From positions 1 through 64,000 of the forward strand of contig JAEIOD010000011.1 in the NCBI GenBank assembly GCA_016342415.1: a DNA stretch of 64,000 bases, written 5' to 3'. The notes beneath the pieces were generated by a model that was not told the origin of the DNA, searched no databases, and worked only from the letters and a program-made list of their open reading frames with translations. Below, one piece after another: positions 39,900-47,804 of the stretch. The number at the start of each line of letters is the position of its first letter. Position 1 is the stretch's first letter. The stretch is from Clostridiales bacterium (GTDB lineage Bacteria > Bacillota > Clostridia > Peptostreptococcales > Acidaminobacteraceae). Both the position numbers and the translations under genes were made by a program.

Positions 39900-40150
39900 A
39901 TAGATGCTTTGAAGGAAAGAGATATACGAATTCTTGCTTAGAGAACTGACGGTTGGTGAAAGTCAGAGAAGAGAGTACTATTGAAAATGGTTCTGGAGCA
40001 TTGGAGTTTAAAAACTTCAACGGGTCATGCACGTTATAGCATTGTGAGATTTCACACAGAGGTAGTTGATGGATCTATTATAAGTCAACTATGAATTAGG
40101 GTGGTAACACGAACGAGCCTTCGTCCCTTGGGAAGAAGGCTCTTTTTATA
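39900..40150 (+). promoter_or_regulatory. T-box leader of metG (Met specifier)
   Basis: Stem I begins around AGAGAACTGACGGTTGGTGAA, with the specifier loop GAAAATGG giving ATG at 39987-39989. The T-box itself is AGGGTGGTAACACG (40098-40111). The terminator is GAGCCTTC/GAAGGCTC (40115-40142) with a T-run. Uncharged tRNA-Met should pair with the T-box and allow read-through into metG. Confidence 0.9.
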
Positions 40151-40170
40151 TTTAAGGAGGAAATTAAAAA

Positions 40171-42117
40171 ATGGAAAAGTTTTATATCACAACAGCCATC
40201 GCTTACACATCAAGAATTCCTCATATAGGAAATGTGTATGAAGCGATATTAACAGATGCAATTGCAAGATTTAAAAGAGCTGAAGGTTATGATGTATACT
40301 TCTTAACCGGAACAGATGAGCATGGTCAAAAGATACAAGATCAAGCGATAGCTGATGGTATCTCTCCACAAGCTCATGTGGATCATATTGCTAGTGAAAT
40401 CAGAAAAATATGGGATGAAATGAATGTTTCTTATGATCAGTTTATCAGAACAACTGATGAGGAACATAAAGAAGTGGTTAAGAAAATTTTTAAGAAGTTA
40501 TATGATCAAGGTGATATCTACAAGGGTGCCTATGAAGGTGCGTATTGTAAACCATGTGAATCGTTCTGGACTGAGACACAATTAAAAGATGGCAAATGTC
40601 CAGATTGTGGTGGTGAAGTAGAACAAGCCAAAGAAGAAGCTTACTTCTTAAAGCTGTCAAAATATGCAGATCGTTTGGTTGAACATTATGATACACATCC
40701 AGAGTTTATTTCACCAGAATCACGAAAAAAAGAAATGATCAATAACTTTATCAAACCCGGTCTTCAAGACCTTTGTGTTTCTAGAACATCATTTGACTGG
40801 GGTATTCCAGTAGAATTTGATCCAGGACATGTAACATATGTTTGGATTGACGCTTTATCGAATTATATATCTGCGATTGGTTTTGATATAGATGGAAACC
40901 ATTCGGAGAAATTCAATAAATATTGGCCTGCTGATGTACATGTTATAGGTAAAGACATTGTAAGGTTCCATACCATTTACTGGCCAATTATTCTTATGGC
41001 TTTAGATGTAGAATTACCTAAAAAAGTATTGGGTCATCCGTGGTTGTTAACTGGAACAGATAAGATGAGCAAATCAAAAGGTAATGTAGTGTATGCACAT
41101 GACTTGGTAGAATACTTTGGTCTAGATGCTGTAAGATACTATGTATTAAGAGAGATGCCTTATGCACAAGATGGATCTTTCACTTATGAGTTGATGATTT
41201 CAAGAATTAATACAGACTTAGCCAATGTGCTAGGAAACTTAGTTAATAGAACAGTGGCAATGGTTCAGAAATACTTTGATGGCGACATTCAAAAGCCAGG
41301 AGTGGTTCTATCAGATGAGGATAAAAAATTAGATCAAGAATTAATCACTTTAGCTTCTGAAACTGTGAAAATTGTATCGGATAAGATGAAAGAATATAAA
41401 ATTTCAGATGCCTTAGAAGCTTTATGGACACTTCTTAGAAGAAGTAACAAGTACATTGATGAGACATTCCCATGGGTACTTGCTAAAGATGAAGATAAAA
41501 AGGAAAGATTGGGAACAGTTCTATACAATTTACTAGAAAGTATCAGAATTTCATCTGTATTATTGGAATCATTTATCCCGGATACTGCTAAGAAGATTCA
41601 AGAGCAGATTAATGCAGTGAATGTGTCATTTGAATCGATTGCATCATTTGAAGGTACGGTTGTAGAATCAAAAGTCGGTGTGGGTGAGCCTTTATTCGCA
41701 AGAATCGATGAGGCTAAGAAGATAGCAGAAATTGATGCAGACCTTGAAAACAAATACCCTAAAGTTGAAGAAGAAGTAATCGAAGAAACTCCAATTAAAG
41801 AGGAAATTACATTTGATGATTTTTCAAAAATTGACTTTAGAGTTGCTGAAATTATAAGTGTGGAAAAACATAAAAAAGCTGATAGATTGTTGGTTCTTCA
41901 GCTGAAAGTAGGTAATGATACACGTCAAGTTGTATCTGGAATAGCTGAAAATTACAATACAGAAGAGTTAATAGGTGAAAAAGTTATTTTAGTTGCAAAC
42001 CTTAAGCCGGTTAAACTTCGTGGTGAAAAATCCGAAGGTATGATTTTGGCAGCAACTTCTGGAAAAGATTTAAAATTGGTTACTGTAGATATGCCATCGG
42101 GTAGTATAGTGAGTTAG
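40171..42117 (+). CDS. metG: methionyl-tRNA synthetase
   Basis: A 648-residue class I synthetase. The HIGH-type motif is RIPHIGN, the zinc knuckle CKPCESFWTETQLKDGKCPDC, and the KMSKS loop TDKMSKSKGNV. The C-terminus carries a Trbp111/EMAP-like tRNA-binding domain (DFSKIDFRVAEIISVEKHKK). A GGAGG site precedes the ATG, and tatD follows 10 bp downstream. Controlled by the upstream T-box. Confidence 0.97.
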   Translation: MEKFYITTAIAYTSRIPHIGNVYEAILTDAIARFKRAEGYDVYFLTGTDEHGQKIQDQAIADGISPQAHVDHIASEIRKIWDEMNVSYDQFIRTTDEEHKEVVKKIFKKLYDQGDIYKGAYEGAYCKPCESFWTETQLKDGKCPDCGGEVEQAKEEAYFLKLSKYADRLVEHYDTHPEFISPESRKKEMINNFIKPGLQDLCVSRTSFDWGIPVEFDPGHVTYVWIDALSNYISAIGFDIDGNHSEKFNKYWPADVHVIGKDIVRFHTIYWPIILMALDVELPKKVLGHPWLLTGTDKMSKSKGNVVYAHDLVEYFGLDAVRYYVLREMPYAQDGSFTYELMISRINTDLANVLGNLVNRTVAMVQKYFDGDIQKPGVVLSDEDKKLDQELITLASETVKIVSDKMKEYKISDALEALWTLLRRSNKYIDETFPWVLAKDEDKKERLGTVLYNLLESIRISSVLLESFIPDTAKKIQEQINAVNVSFESIASFEGTVVESKVGVGEPLFARIDEAKKIAEIDADLENKYPKVEEEVIEETPIKEEITFDDFSKIDFRVAEIISVEKHKKADRLLVLQLKVGNDTRQVVSGIAENYNTEELIGEKVILVANLKPVKLRGEKSEGMILAATSGKDLKLVTVDMPSGSIVS

Positions 42118-42127
42118 GAGGCTTCTC

Positions 42128-42895
42128 ATGTTATTTGATTCACATGCTCACTTAGATTCGAGCAAATTTAATCAAGATAGAGATGCAGTCATTAAAAGAG
42201 CTTATGACTCAGGCGTTAAATGGATTATGAATCCCGGAGCGGATTATGAATCATCAATTGATGCTGTTAAACTGGCTGAAACTTATGATTTCATGTATGC
42301 AGCTGTAGGGATTCATCCTCATGATGCGAAATCATTAGATGATATGATGCTTGGTCTGATTAAGGCAATGGCTAGAAAAAGAAAAGTAAAAGCAATTGGT
42401 GAAATTGGACTGGATTATCATTATGATTTTTCACCTAGAGATGAGCAAGTTTATTGGTTTAGAAAACAACTTCAATTGGCGAAGGAACTTAGAATGCCAG
42501 TGATTATTCATGATAGAGAAGCCAATAATGATGTCATGAAAATCTTAAAAGAAGAGAACTCTTTTGAAACGGGTGTTTTGATGCACTGTTTTTCAGGAAG
42601 TGCTGAACTGGCAAGACAATACGTGAAATTGGGTGCTTATATTTCAATTGCAGGTCCTGTGACGTTTAAGAATTCCAGAAAACTCATTGAAGTTGTAGAA
42701 ACAGTACCAATGGACCGTTTAATGATTGAAACGGACTCACCTTATCTAACACCAACACCATTTAGAGGTAAACGAAATGAATCCGCTCATGTTCGTTATG
42801 TCGCTGAAAAAATTGCAGAAATAAAAGGCTTAACTTTCGAAGAAGTAGCTGAACAAACTGCGAAAAATGCTAAAAAATACTTTAATATTGAATAA
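42128..42895 (+). CDS. tatD: TatD-family metal-dependent deoxyribonuclease
   Basis: A 255-residue TIM-barrel hydrolase. Metal ligands are seen in FDSHAHLD, AIGEIGLDYH, VIIHDRE, MHCFSG and ETDSPYLTP. The family has 3'-5' exonuclease or D-aminoacyl-tRNA deacylase activity. Linked to metG as in many Firmicutes and ended by a long hairpin. Confidence 0.94.
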   Translation: MLFDSHAHLDSSKFNQDRDAVIKRAYDSGVKWIMNPGADYESSIDAVKLAETYDFMYAAVGIHPHDAKSLDDMMLGLIKAMARKRKVKAIGEIGLDYHYDFSPRDEQVYWFRKQLQLAKELRMPVIIHDREANNDVMKILKEENSFETGVLMHCFSGSAELARQYVKLGAYISIAGPVTFKNSRKLIEVVETVPMDRLMIETDSPYLTPTPFRGKRNESAHVRYVAEKIAEIKGLTFEEVAEQTAKNAKKYFNIE

Positions 42896-42904
42896 AACTA
42901 AAGA

Positions 42905-42935
42905 ATACTGTTTGAACTTCGTGTTCAAACAGTAT
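42905..42935 (+). terminator. long hairpin after tatD
   Basis: Perfect 13-bp stem ATACTGTTTGAAC with its complement and a TTCGT loop. No strong T-run follows, so termination may be partial. Confidence 0.6.
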
Positions 42936-42969
42936 ATATTATTAAGAGTAGTTTTTAGGAGTGATTATC

Positions 42970-44034
42970 ATGAAAAAGTTTAAAATTTCAATTTTTTACC
43001 CAATTGTCATAGGAGTTTTTTTAATTTTAGCGATAGGTTTAACTGTATTTAGACATGCCAATATTAGGTATGTTGTTGTTCATGATGAAAAAAAAGATTA
43101 TGAAGTGCTGTCTTTTAATAAATCCGTATCTGAAATCTTAGAACATTGTGAAATAGAATTAGGGCCAAACGATGTGGTATCTCCAGGATTAGATGAGATT
43201 GTTAATGTAGAAGATGTTATTGATATTTCAAGATCATATGAACTCACCATCAGAGATGGTGATAACCTCATGACTGTGAGTACAACAAAACATACTGTCA
43301 GAGAAATCTTAGAGGAAAATAGCATTGTTTTGAAAGATCTTGATATTGTAGCGCCGTTTGTTGACGCAAAAATATCAGAAGGTGTTCATATCAATATTAC
43401 TAGAGTTTGGGATGAATATGTAAAAGAGGAAGGCATTATTCCTTATTATACTGAGATAAATTTAGTTAACGATTTAGAAGATGACGAGATAAAGCTGGTT
43501 CAATCTGGAGAGAATGGTTTAAAAGAAGTGACTTATCAAATTCGTTATGAAAATGGTAAAATGATATCACGAAATTTCATAGCAGAAGAAATTGTTAAAG
43601 ATCCTGTTAGTGAAATAAAAGATAAAGGTAGTGAAGAGTTATTTGTTACGAGTAGGGGATTACCATTTAGATATTCAAAAGTCATTATTTGTGAAGCAAC
43701 AGCTTATGATTTGTCTTATGCTAGTTGTGCGAAAAACCCGGGAGATCCCGCTTATGGAATTACGTTTTCAGGTACACAGGCAAGACCGGGGGTTATTGCT
43801 GTAGATCCGCGTGTAATACCGCTTGGATCCAAAGTTTATGTCGAATCGTTAGATAGTACATCAGATTATGGGTTTGCATCTGCAGAAGATACGGGTAGTG
43901 CAATAAAGGGTAATAAAATTGATCTTTTCATCAATAATAATAAAGCAGCTCTAAGATATGGTAGACGTTCTGTTAGAGTTTATATTATTGAAGATGAAAT
44001 TGATGAAGACTATATAAAAGGTTATGGGTATTAA
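42970..44034 (+). CDS. YabE-like cell-wall protein (DUF348, G5 and 3D domains)
   Basis: A 354-residue exported or membrane-anchored protein. One N-terminal hydrophobic segment is followed by DUF348 repeats (RYVVVHDEKKDYEVLSF and similar), a G5-like region (VTYQIRYENGKMISR) and a C-terminal 3D domain with VDPRVIPLGSKVYVE, EDTGSAIKGNKIDLF and RYGRRSVRVYI. The 3D domain's aspartates resemble the MltA-type lytic transglycosylase fold, so peptidoglycan cleavage is likely. ATG 42970 has an AGGAG site; the frame is open from a GTG at 42961. Overlaps rnmV by 1 bp, as yabE-rnmV-ksgA does in Bacillus. Confidence 0.9.
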   Translation: MKKFKISIFYPIVIGVFLILAIGLTVFRHANIRYVVVHDEKKDYEVLSFNKSVSEILEHCEIELGPNDVVSPGLDEIVNVEDVIDISRSYELTIRDGDNLMTVSTTKHTVREILEENSIVLKDLDIVAPFVDAKISEGVHINITRVWDEYVKEEGIIPYYTEINLVNDLEDDEIKLVQSGENGLKEVTYQIRYENGKMISRNFIAEEIVKDPVSEIKDKGSEELFVTSRGLPFRYSKVIICEATAYDLSYASCAKNPGDPAYGITFSGTQARPGVIAVDPRVIPLGSKVYVESLDSTSDYGFASAEDTGSAIKGNKIDLFINNNKAALRYGRRSVRVYIIEDEIDEDYIKGYGY

Positions 44035-44585
44035 TGAAACCAACTATAAAAGAAATAATAGTCGTCGAAGGTAGGGATGATGAAACAGCTGTAAAACGAG
44101 CAGTTAATGCAGAAATAATCATCACACATGGCTTTGGCATAAAAACAAAAACGTTTGAACAAATAAAGAAAGCGCAAATCACTTGCGGTGTTATCATTTT
44201 AACCGATCCAGATCATGCTGGAGAACAAATCAGGAAACGCATCGATAATAAAATTCCAGGTTGTAAACATGCTTTTGTTTCAAGAGATGAAGCAACGTTA
44301 GCTGATGATATAGGAATTGAAAATGCATCACCAGAATCTATATTAACTGCACTGAATAAAGCACATGCATCAACCGAAATATTGATAGAAACTTTTACAA
44401 AAAATGATTTATTAAAGCATGATCTCATCATTTCTAATCAAGCATCTTATAGAAGAGATGTTTTGGGAAATATTCTTGGAATTGGTTATGGTAATGCAAA
44501 GACATTCTTGAGAAGGTTAAATAAATATGGCATTAAGAGAGAAGTTTTTGAAGAAGCAGTGAAAAAGATAGGAGAACTTAAATGA
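44034..44585 (+). CDS. rnmV: ribonuclease M5
   Basis: A 183-residue TOPRIM nuclease that matures 5S rRNA. The motifs are IVVEGRDDETAVKRAVNAE and VIILTDPDHAGEQIRKRI, followed by a C-terminal DUF4093 region (YGNAKTFLRRLNKYGI). Overlaps both its neighbours by a few bases, so yabE-rnmV-ksgA is translated as a coupled unit. Confidence 0.94.
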   Translation: MKPTIKEIIVVEGRDDETAVKRAVNAEIIITHGFGIKTKTFEQIKKAQITCGVIILTDPDHAGEQIRKRIDNKIPGCKHAFVSRDEATLADDIGIENASPESILTALNKAHASTEILIETFTKNDLLKHDLIISNQASYRRDVLGNILGIGYGNAKTFLRRLNKYGIKREVFEEAVKKIGELK

Positions 44586-45451
44586 TCGGTAAATTAACAT
44601 CACCAAGTACGATAAAATATATTATGGGTAAGTACGATTTTAAGTTTTCAAAAGGATTGGGTCAAAACTTTTTGATCAATGAAATGGTCGTGCAAGATAT
44701 TGTTGACGGTGCAGACATTGATGAGAATGATTGTGTCTTGGAGATTGGTCCAGGAATCGGTGTTATGACTTATGAAATGGCATCAAGAGCCAAACAAGTA
44801 ACCGCAATAGAAATAGATAACTATCTGTTGCCGGTGTTAGATGAAACGTTGTCAGCTTTTGATAATGTAACCATTGTTAACAACGATGTCTTAAAAGTAA
44901 ATCTGGAAGAATTGATACAAGAGCATTTTAATGGGCAACCTCCTAAGGTAGTTGCTAATTTACCATATTATATTACCACACCTATTGTAATGAAGTTATT
45001 GGAGGATGAATTACCGATTTCTGATATTGTGGTGATGGTACAAAAAGAAGTTGCTGATCGAATGATGGCAAAACCTAGTACCAAAACATATGGTGCGCTT
45101 TCGGTAGCTGTTCAGTATTATTCGGAACCAGAAATTGTTACTGTAGTACCACCATCTTCATTTATGCCCCAACCAAAAGTCTCTTCTTCAGTGATTCGTC
45201 TTAGAGTTAGAAAAAGAGATGATTTGAAGTTGACTGATAAAAAGGTATTCTTTAACACAATAAAAGATGCGTTTGGTAAAAGAAGAAAAACTTTATTAAA
45301 TTGTCTGTCATCAGGAGTTCTTAAAATATCCAAAGATGATCTTAAACTAATATTTGAAGCTTCGGGCATTGACGGTATAAGAAGAGGTGAAACACTTTCA
45401 ATCGAGGAGTTTGCCACTTTATCAAATGAAATATGTAAGTATATTAAATAA
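44582..45451 (+). CDS. rsmA: 16S rRNA adenine dimethyltransferase KsgA/RsmA
   Basis: A 289-residue SAM-dependent enzyme that dimethylates A1518 and A1519 of 16S rRNA. The motifs are KGLGQNFLINE, VLEIGPGIGVMTYEM and the catalytic NLPYYITTPI. Last gene of its operon, followed by a strong terminator. Confidence 0.96.
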   Translation: MIGKLTSPSTIKYIMGKYDFKFSKGLGQNFLINEMVVQDIVDGADIDENDCVLEIGPGIGVMTYEMASRAKQVTAIEIDNYLLPVLDETLSAFDNVTIVNNDVLKVNLEELIQEHFNGQPPKVVANLPYYITTPIVMKLLEDELPISDIVVMVQKEVADRMMAKPSTKTYGALSVAVQYYSEPEIVTVVPPSSFMPQPKVSSSVIRLRVRKRDDLKLTDKKVFFNTIKDAFGKRRKTLLNCLSSGVLKISKDDLKLIFEASGIDGIRRGETLSIEEFATLSNEICKYIK

Positions 45452-45455
45452 AATG

Positions 45456-45488
45456 AGTTGGCTAGGGATGGACCTAGCCAACTTTTTA
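45456..45488. terminator. terminator between convergent ksgA and recU
   Basis: Perfect 11-bp stem AGTTGGCTAGG/CCTAGCCAACT followed by TTTTT on the plus strand. The minus-strand side is less T-rich. Confidence 0.85.
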
Positions 45489-46025
45489 TATGAGATTATT
45501 CTTTTTATATTTTACATATATGTTGAGGATTTTTAGATAATTTAGAATACCGTTATTGGTATATGGAATTTGAAAATCGGGATTAAGTTCAGATATGGGT
45601 ATAGATTTACGACCTCCATTTAAAGACGCTTGGTAATATTGATTTAAAACCTCGTAAGGAATGACATGATATGTATCATTAATCTTAAAATGCACCACTA
45701 AGAATGCAATTCCTCCATGAAACGTCACATCTTTCATATATTCTACTTGATGAGGGTGTATATTTTTAAAAGGCAAATTATTAAGAGCTGTTTCTTTTGC
45801 ATCAAAAACAATTGTTGATCCTTGAACAAATCCAATAAAGTCCACACTGGACTTCTTCTCAAAGAATGCTTTATTGATTATACCATCTTTACCTTGTTCT
45901 ACTATTTTTATTGGAATGGGGACTTTGTCTATTCTAGCAAGTCCCTTTTTATAATAATAATCATTTGTAAATACAATTAGATCCTCTAAAGTGGAGCCTC
46001 GAACCCCTCTACTTTTCCAAGCCAT
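45486..46025 (-). CDS. recU: Holliday junction resolvase RecU
   Basis: A 179-residue nuclease of the PD-(D/E)XK type. Family blocks are SRGVRGSTLEDLIVFTNDYY, the active-site SSVDFIGFVQGSTIVFDAKET, and NIHPHQVEYMKDV with GGRKSIPISEL near the end. It resolves recombination intermediates. It is convergent with ksgA, away from its usual partner ponA. Its upstream region carries two perfect DnaA boxes. Confidence 0.85.
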   Translation of the reverse strand: MAWKSRGVRGSTLEDLIVFTNDYYYKKGLARIDKVPIPIKIVEQGKDGIINKAFFEKKSSVDFIGFVQGSTIVFDAKETALNNLPFKNIHPHQVEYMKDVTFHGGIAFLVVHFKINDTYHVIPYEVLNQYYQASLNGGRKSIPISELNPDFQIPYTNNGILNYLKILNIYVKYKKNNLI

Positions 46026-46038
46026 AATAACACCTTTC

Positions 46039-46121
46039 TGTGGATAAAAAATTCATCATGATTAATTATATCTTATAGAATGTTGTAATTCCAGGATTTT
46101 AGGCAGTTTTTTTTATCCACA
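46039..46121. promoter_or_regulatory. pair of perfect DnaA boxes in the recU-hesB intergenic region
   Basis: TGTGGATAA at 46039-46047 and TTATCCACA at 46113-46121, in opposite orientation and 74 bp apart, start to start. The second also forms TCCACA/TGTGGA with the following bases. Position upstream of divergent genes suggests DnaA control or titration (inference). Confidence 0.6.
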
Positions 46122-46155
46122 AAAAAATGTGGACTAATGTGTATAACTTTTGCAC

Positions 46156-46184
46156 TTGACAAATTATTCAGAATTTAATATGAT
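46156..46184 (+). promoter_or_regulatory. promoter of the HesB-like selenoprotein gene
   Basis: TTGACA (46156-46161), 17-bp spacer, TATGAT (46179-46184). Start of transcription is expected just before the G/C-rich inverted repeat at 46192-46208. Confidence 0.85.
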
Positions 46185-46191
46185 ATAGCAG

Positions 46192-46208
46192 ACCCCTACG
46201 AGGGGGGT
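46192..46208. promoter_or_regulatory. candidate CsoR/CstR-type operator upstream of hesB-like gene
   Basis: ACCCC (46192-46196) and GGGGT (46204-46208) arms around a short centre, between the promoter and the GGAGGTGA ribosome-binding site. A very similar element occurs upstream of the persulfide operon (47774-47791). CsoR-family repressors bind C-tract/G-tract inverted repeats. Confidence 0.45.
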
Positions 46209-46218
46209 GGAGGTGAAT

Positions 46219-46509
46219 ATGAAAATAAAAGTAGCAAAAGAAGCATTAGAACAACTAAAAAATCGTTATCTTAATCCTGATCGTGCATTTAGAGTTATGA
46301 TTAATGGCTTTGGATGAGGTGGCCCAGTATTTGGTATTGTTCTGGATGAGCAATTAGAGGGAGATCACTTAGAGGAAATAGATGGCATAAAATTTGTTGT
46401 CAGTGAGGATATTTTAGATCAGTTTGGAAGCTTTAATGTAGATTATGTCTCAAATTTCTTTAGAAAAGGATTTGTTGTATCAACTGCATATGGTGGCAGT
46501 AGCTGTTAA
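46219..46509 (+). CDS. HesB-like selenoprotein (in-frame TGA read as Sec33)
   Basis: One 96-residue protein if the TGA at 46315-46317 encodes selenocysteine. It reads MKIKVAKEALEQLKN at the start, then MINGFG-U-GGPVFGIVLDE and ends AYGGSSC. Both sides of the TGA are coding in the same frame, with a strong GGAGGTGA site before and a terminator directly after. HesB-like proteins with Sec at exactly this glycine-rich motif are known from surveys of prokaryotic selenoproteins; Cys is the usual residue in relatives. The fold is that of the A-type iron-sulfur carriers (IscA/HesB), but the role of the Sec form is unknown. A hairpin suitable as a SECIS lies just after the TGA. The alternative is a nonsense mutation. 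Confidence 0.85.
46324..46345 (+). promoter_or_regulatory. candidate SECIS hairpin of the HesB-like gene
   Basis: CCAG (46324-46327) pairs with CTGG (46342-46345), with inner A-U and U-G pairs and an apical loop containing GGU. The loop is about 14-21 nt after the TGA, compatible with bacterial SECIS elements bound by SelB. Confidence 0.5.
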
Positions 46510-46535
46510 TACACACTCTGTGTGTATTTTTTTTG
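46507..46535 (+). terminator. terminator of hesB-like gene
   Basis: AATACACAC/GTGTGTATT stem with a TCT loop starting at the stop codon, followed by eight T residues. The gene is therefore monocistronic. Confidence 0.9.
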
Positions 46536-46580
46536 TTTTTGTGATAAACTTAGTGTAGCGAAATATATTAAGGAGAATGT

Positions 46581-47621
46581 ATGAGTAAACTGGAATCACC
46601 AATAAAAATAAATACAACAGTGATCAAAAACAGAATTGTTATGCCACCGCTTGTCTGTTTCAACTGGGCCGATAGAAATGGTTTTGAAACAGTTTCTAGA
46701 GCAGAACACTATGGTAAAAGAAGTGATGCAGAAACTGGATTGATTGTCATTGAAGCAGCAGCAATTGAACCTTCCGGTCGAATTGTTGAAAGTGAACTAG
46801 GCATATGGACAGATGAACATATACCACAGTACAACAGAATTGCGAACAGATGTCATCAAAATGGTACCGTTGTTATTGTTCAAATTGTACATGCCGGTTC
46901 TAAGTCAATTGGCCAAACAGTCATTTCCTCAAGCGTTCATGAAGTTGATGATAAAGTTGTCCATGAAATGACTCTAGACCAAATAGAAGATGTGAAGACG
47001 AGTTTTGTAAAAGCAGCAGTTAGAGCATTTAAGGCGGGGCTAGATGGTGTAGAAGTACATGGAGCTCATGGTTATCTCTTAAGTCAATTCACTGCAAAAA
47101 CAGTTAATAATCGTACAGATTATTATGGTGGTTCTGTAAAAAACAGAGTGAAATTATCAATTGAGATAGTAAAACTAATTAGAGAGGCAACTTCAAAAGA
47201 ATTTATTATCGGATATCGTTATGGAGTTAATGATCCAAGCTTTGAAGAAGATATTCAAATGATTAAATTGCTAGATGATGCTGGTGTGGATATGTTTAAT
47301 GTTTCAGCTGGCATTGGTATCAAACCCTTTGAAGTACCTAATAATTATCCCGCATCCTTTATTACTTATCTAGGATATCAAATGAAGCAGCACACTCAGA
47401 AACCTGTTGTGTCAGTATTTGGTATATTAGATCCTGAATTGGCGATAGAGTTAATTGAAAAAGATTATACGGATATGGTTGCTATCGGTAGAGGATTATT
47501 AGCAGATCCAAAATGGTCTCTAAAAGCACTAACTCAAAAACCGGTTAATCGATGTTATCAATGTAAACCACGATGTAAATTCGCTATTGATGGACATCAA
47601 TGTCCATGGGCAAAAAAATAG
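46581..47621 (+). CDS. OYE-type NADH:flavin oxidoreductase with C-terminal cysteine cluster
   Basis: A 346-residue FMN-binding TIM barrel of the old yellow enzyme family. Key features are NRIVMPPL, VQIVHAGSKS, the catalytic/phosphate region GVEVHGAHGYLLSQF, NNRTDYYGGSVKNR and AIGRGLLADP. The C-terminus has CYQCKPRC and a fourth Cys 9 residues on (C-x2-C-x3-C-x8-C). It resembles the [4Fe-4S] site of 2,4-dienoyl-CoA reductases, but the following FAD/NAD(P)H domain of those enzymes is absent. Substrate unknown. It has its own terminator before the next operon. Confidence 0.87.
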   Translation: MSKLESPIKINTTVIKNRIVMPPLVCFNWADRNGFETVSRAEHYGKRSDAETGLIVIEAAAIEPSGRIVESELGIWTDEHIPQYNRIANRCHQNGTVVIVQIVHAGSKSIGQTVISSSVHEVDDKVVHEMTLDQIEDVKTSFVKAAVRAFKAGLDGVEVHGAHGYLLSQFTAKTVNNRTDYYGGSVKNRVKLSIEIVKLIREATSKEFIIGYRYGVNDPSFEEDIQMIKLLDDAGVDMFNVSAGIGIKPFEVPNNYPASFITYLGYQMKQHTQKPVVSVFGILDPELAIELIEKDYTDMVAIGRGLLADPKWSLKALTQKPVNRCYQCKPRCKFAIDGHQCPWAKK

Positions 47622-47628
47622 ATTACAC

Positions 47629-47667
47629 AAAGGTTATCAGTCATAGAAGTCTGTTAACCTTTTTTTA
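47629..47667 (+). terminator. terminator of the OYE-type gene
   Basis: AAAGGTTA (47629-47636) pairs with TAACCTTT (47655-47662), followed by a T-run. Confidence 0.8.
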
Positions 47668-47704
47668 TACAAGTATTCTCCACCCTATGATCGGACCAAT
47701 AGAA

Positions 47705-47761
47705 AAATATTTCACAAATTCTTGTGAAATATTTGACGCAATGCCAAAATTATTGTATGAT
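47705..47761 (+). promoter_or_regulatory. promoter and large palindromic operator of the persulfide operon
   Basis: The promoter is TTGACG (47733-47738), 17-bp spacer, TATGAT (47756-47761). Overlapping the -35 is a 30-bp perfect dyad: AAATATTTCACAA (47705-47717), ATTC, and its exact complement (47722-47734). The half-site resembles TTGTGA-type sites of Rex or FNR/CRP, but the halves are in everted order, so the regulator is not identified. Confidence 0.7.
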
Positions 47762-47773
47762 AAGAAAAAACAC

Positions 47774-47791
47774 ACCCCTGCAGGGAGGGGT
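47774..47791. promoter_or_regulatory. candidate CstR operator of the persulfide operon
   Basis: ACCCC (47774-47778) and GGGGT (47787-47791) around a CCCTGCAGGG core, between the -10 and the ribosome-binding site. G-tract inverted repeats in this position are typical of CsoR/CstR repressors, and a CstR-like gene lies in the same operon (50813-51082). Confidence 0.5.
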
Positions 47792-47804
47792 TATGGAGGT
47801 ATAG

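Noticed and set aside
45118..45417. 99-residue frame antisense to ksgA
   Set aside because: Shadow of the conserved methyltransferase gene, no ribosome-binding site or family motif.
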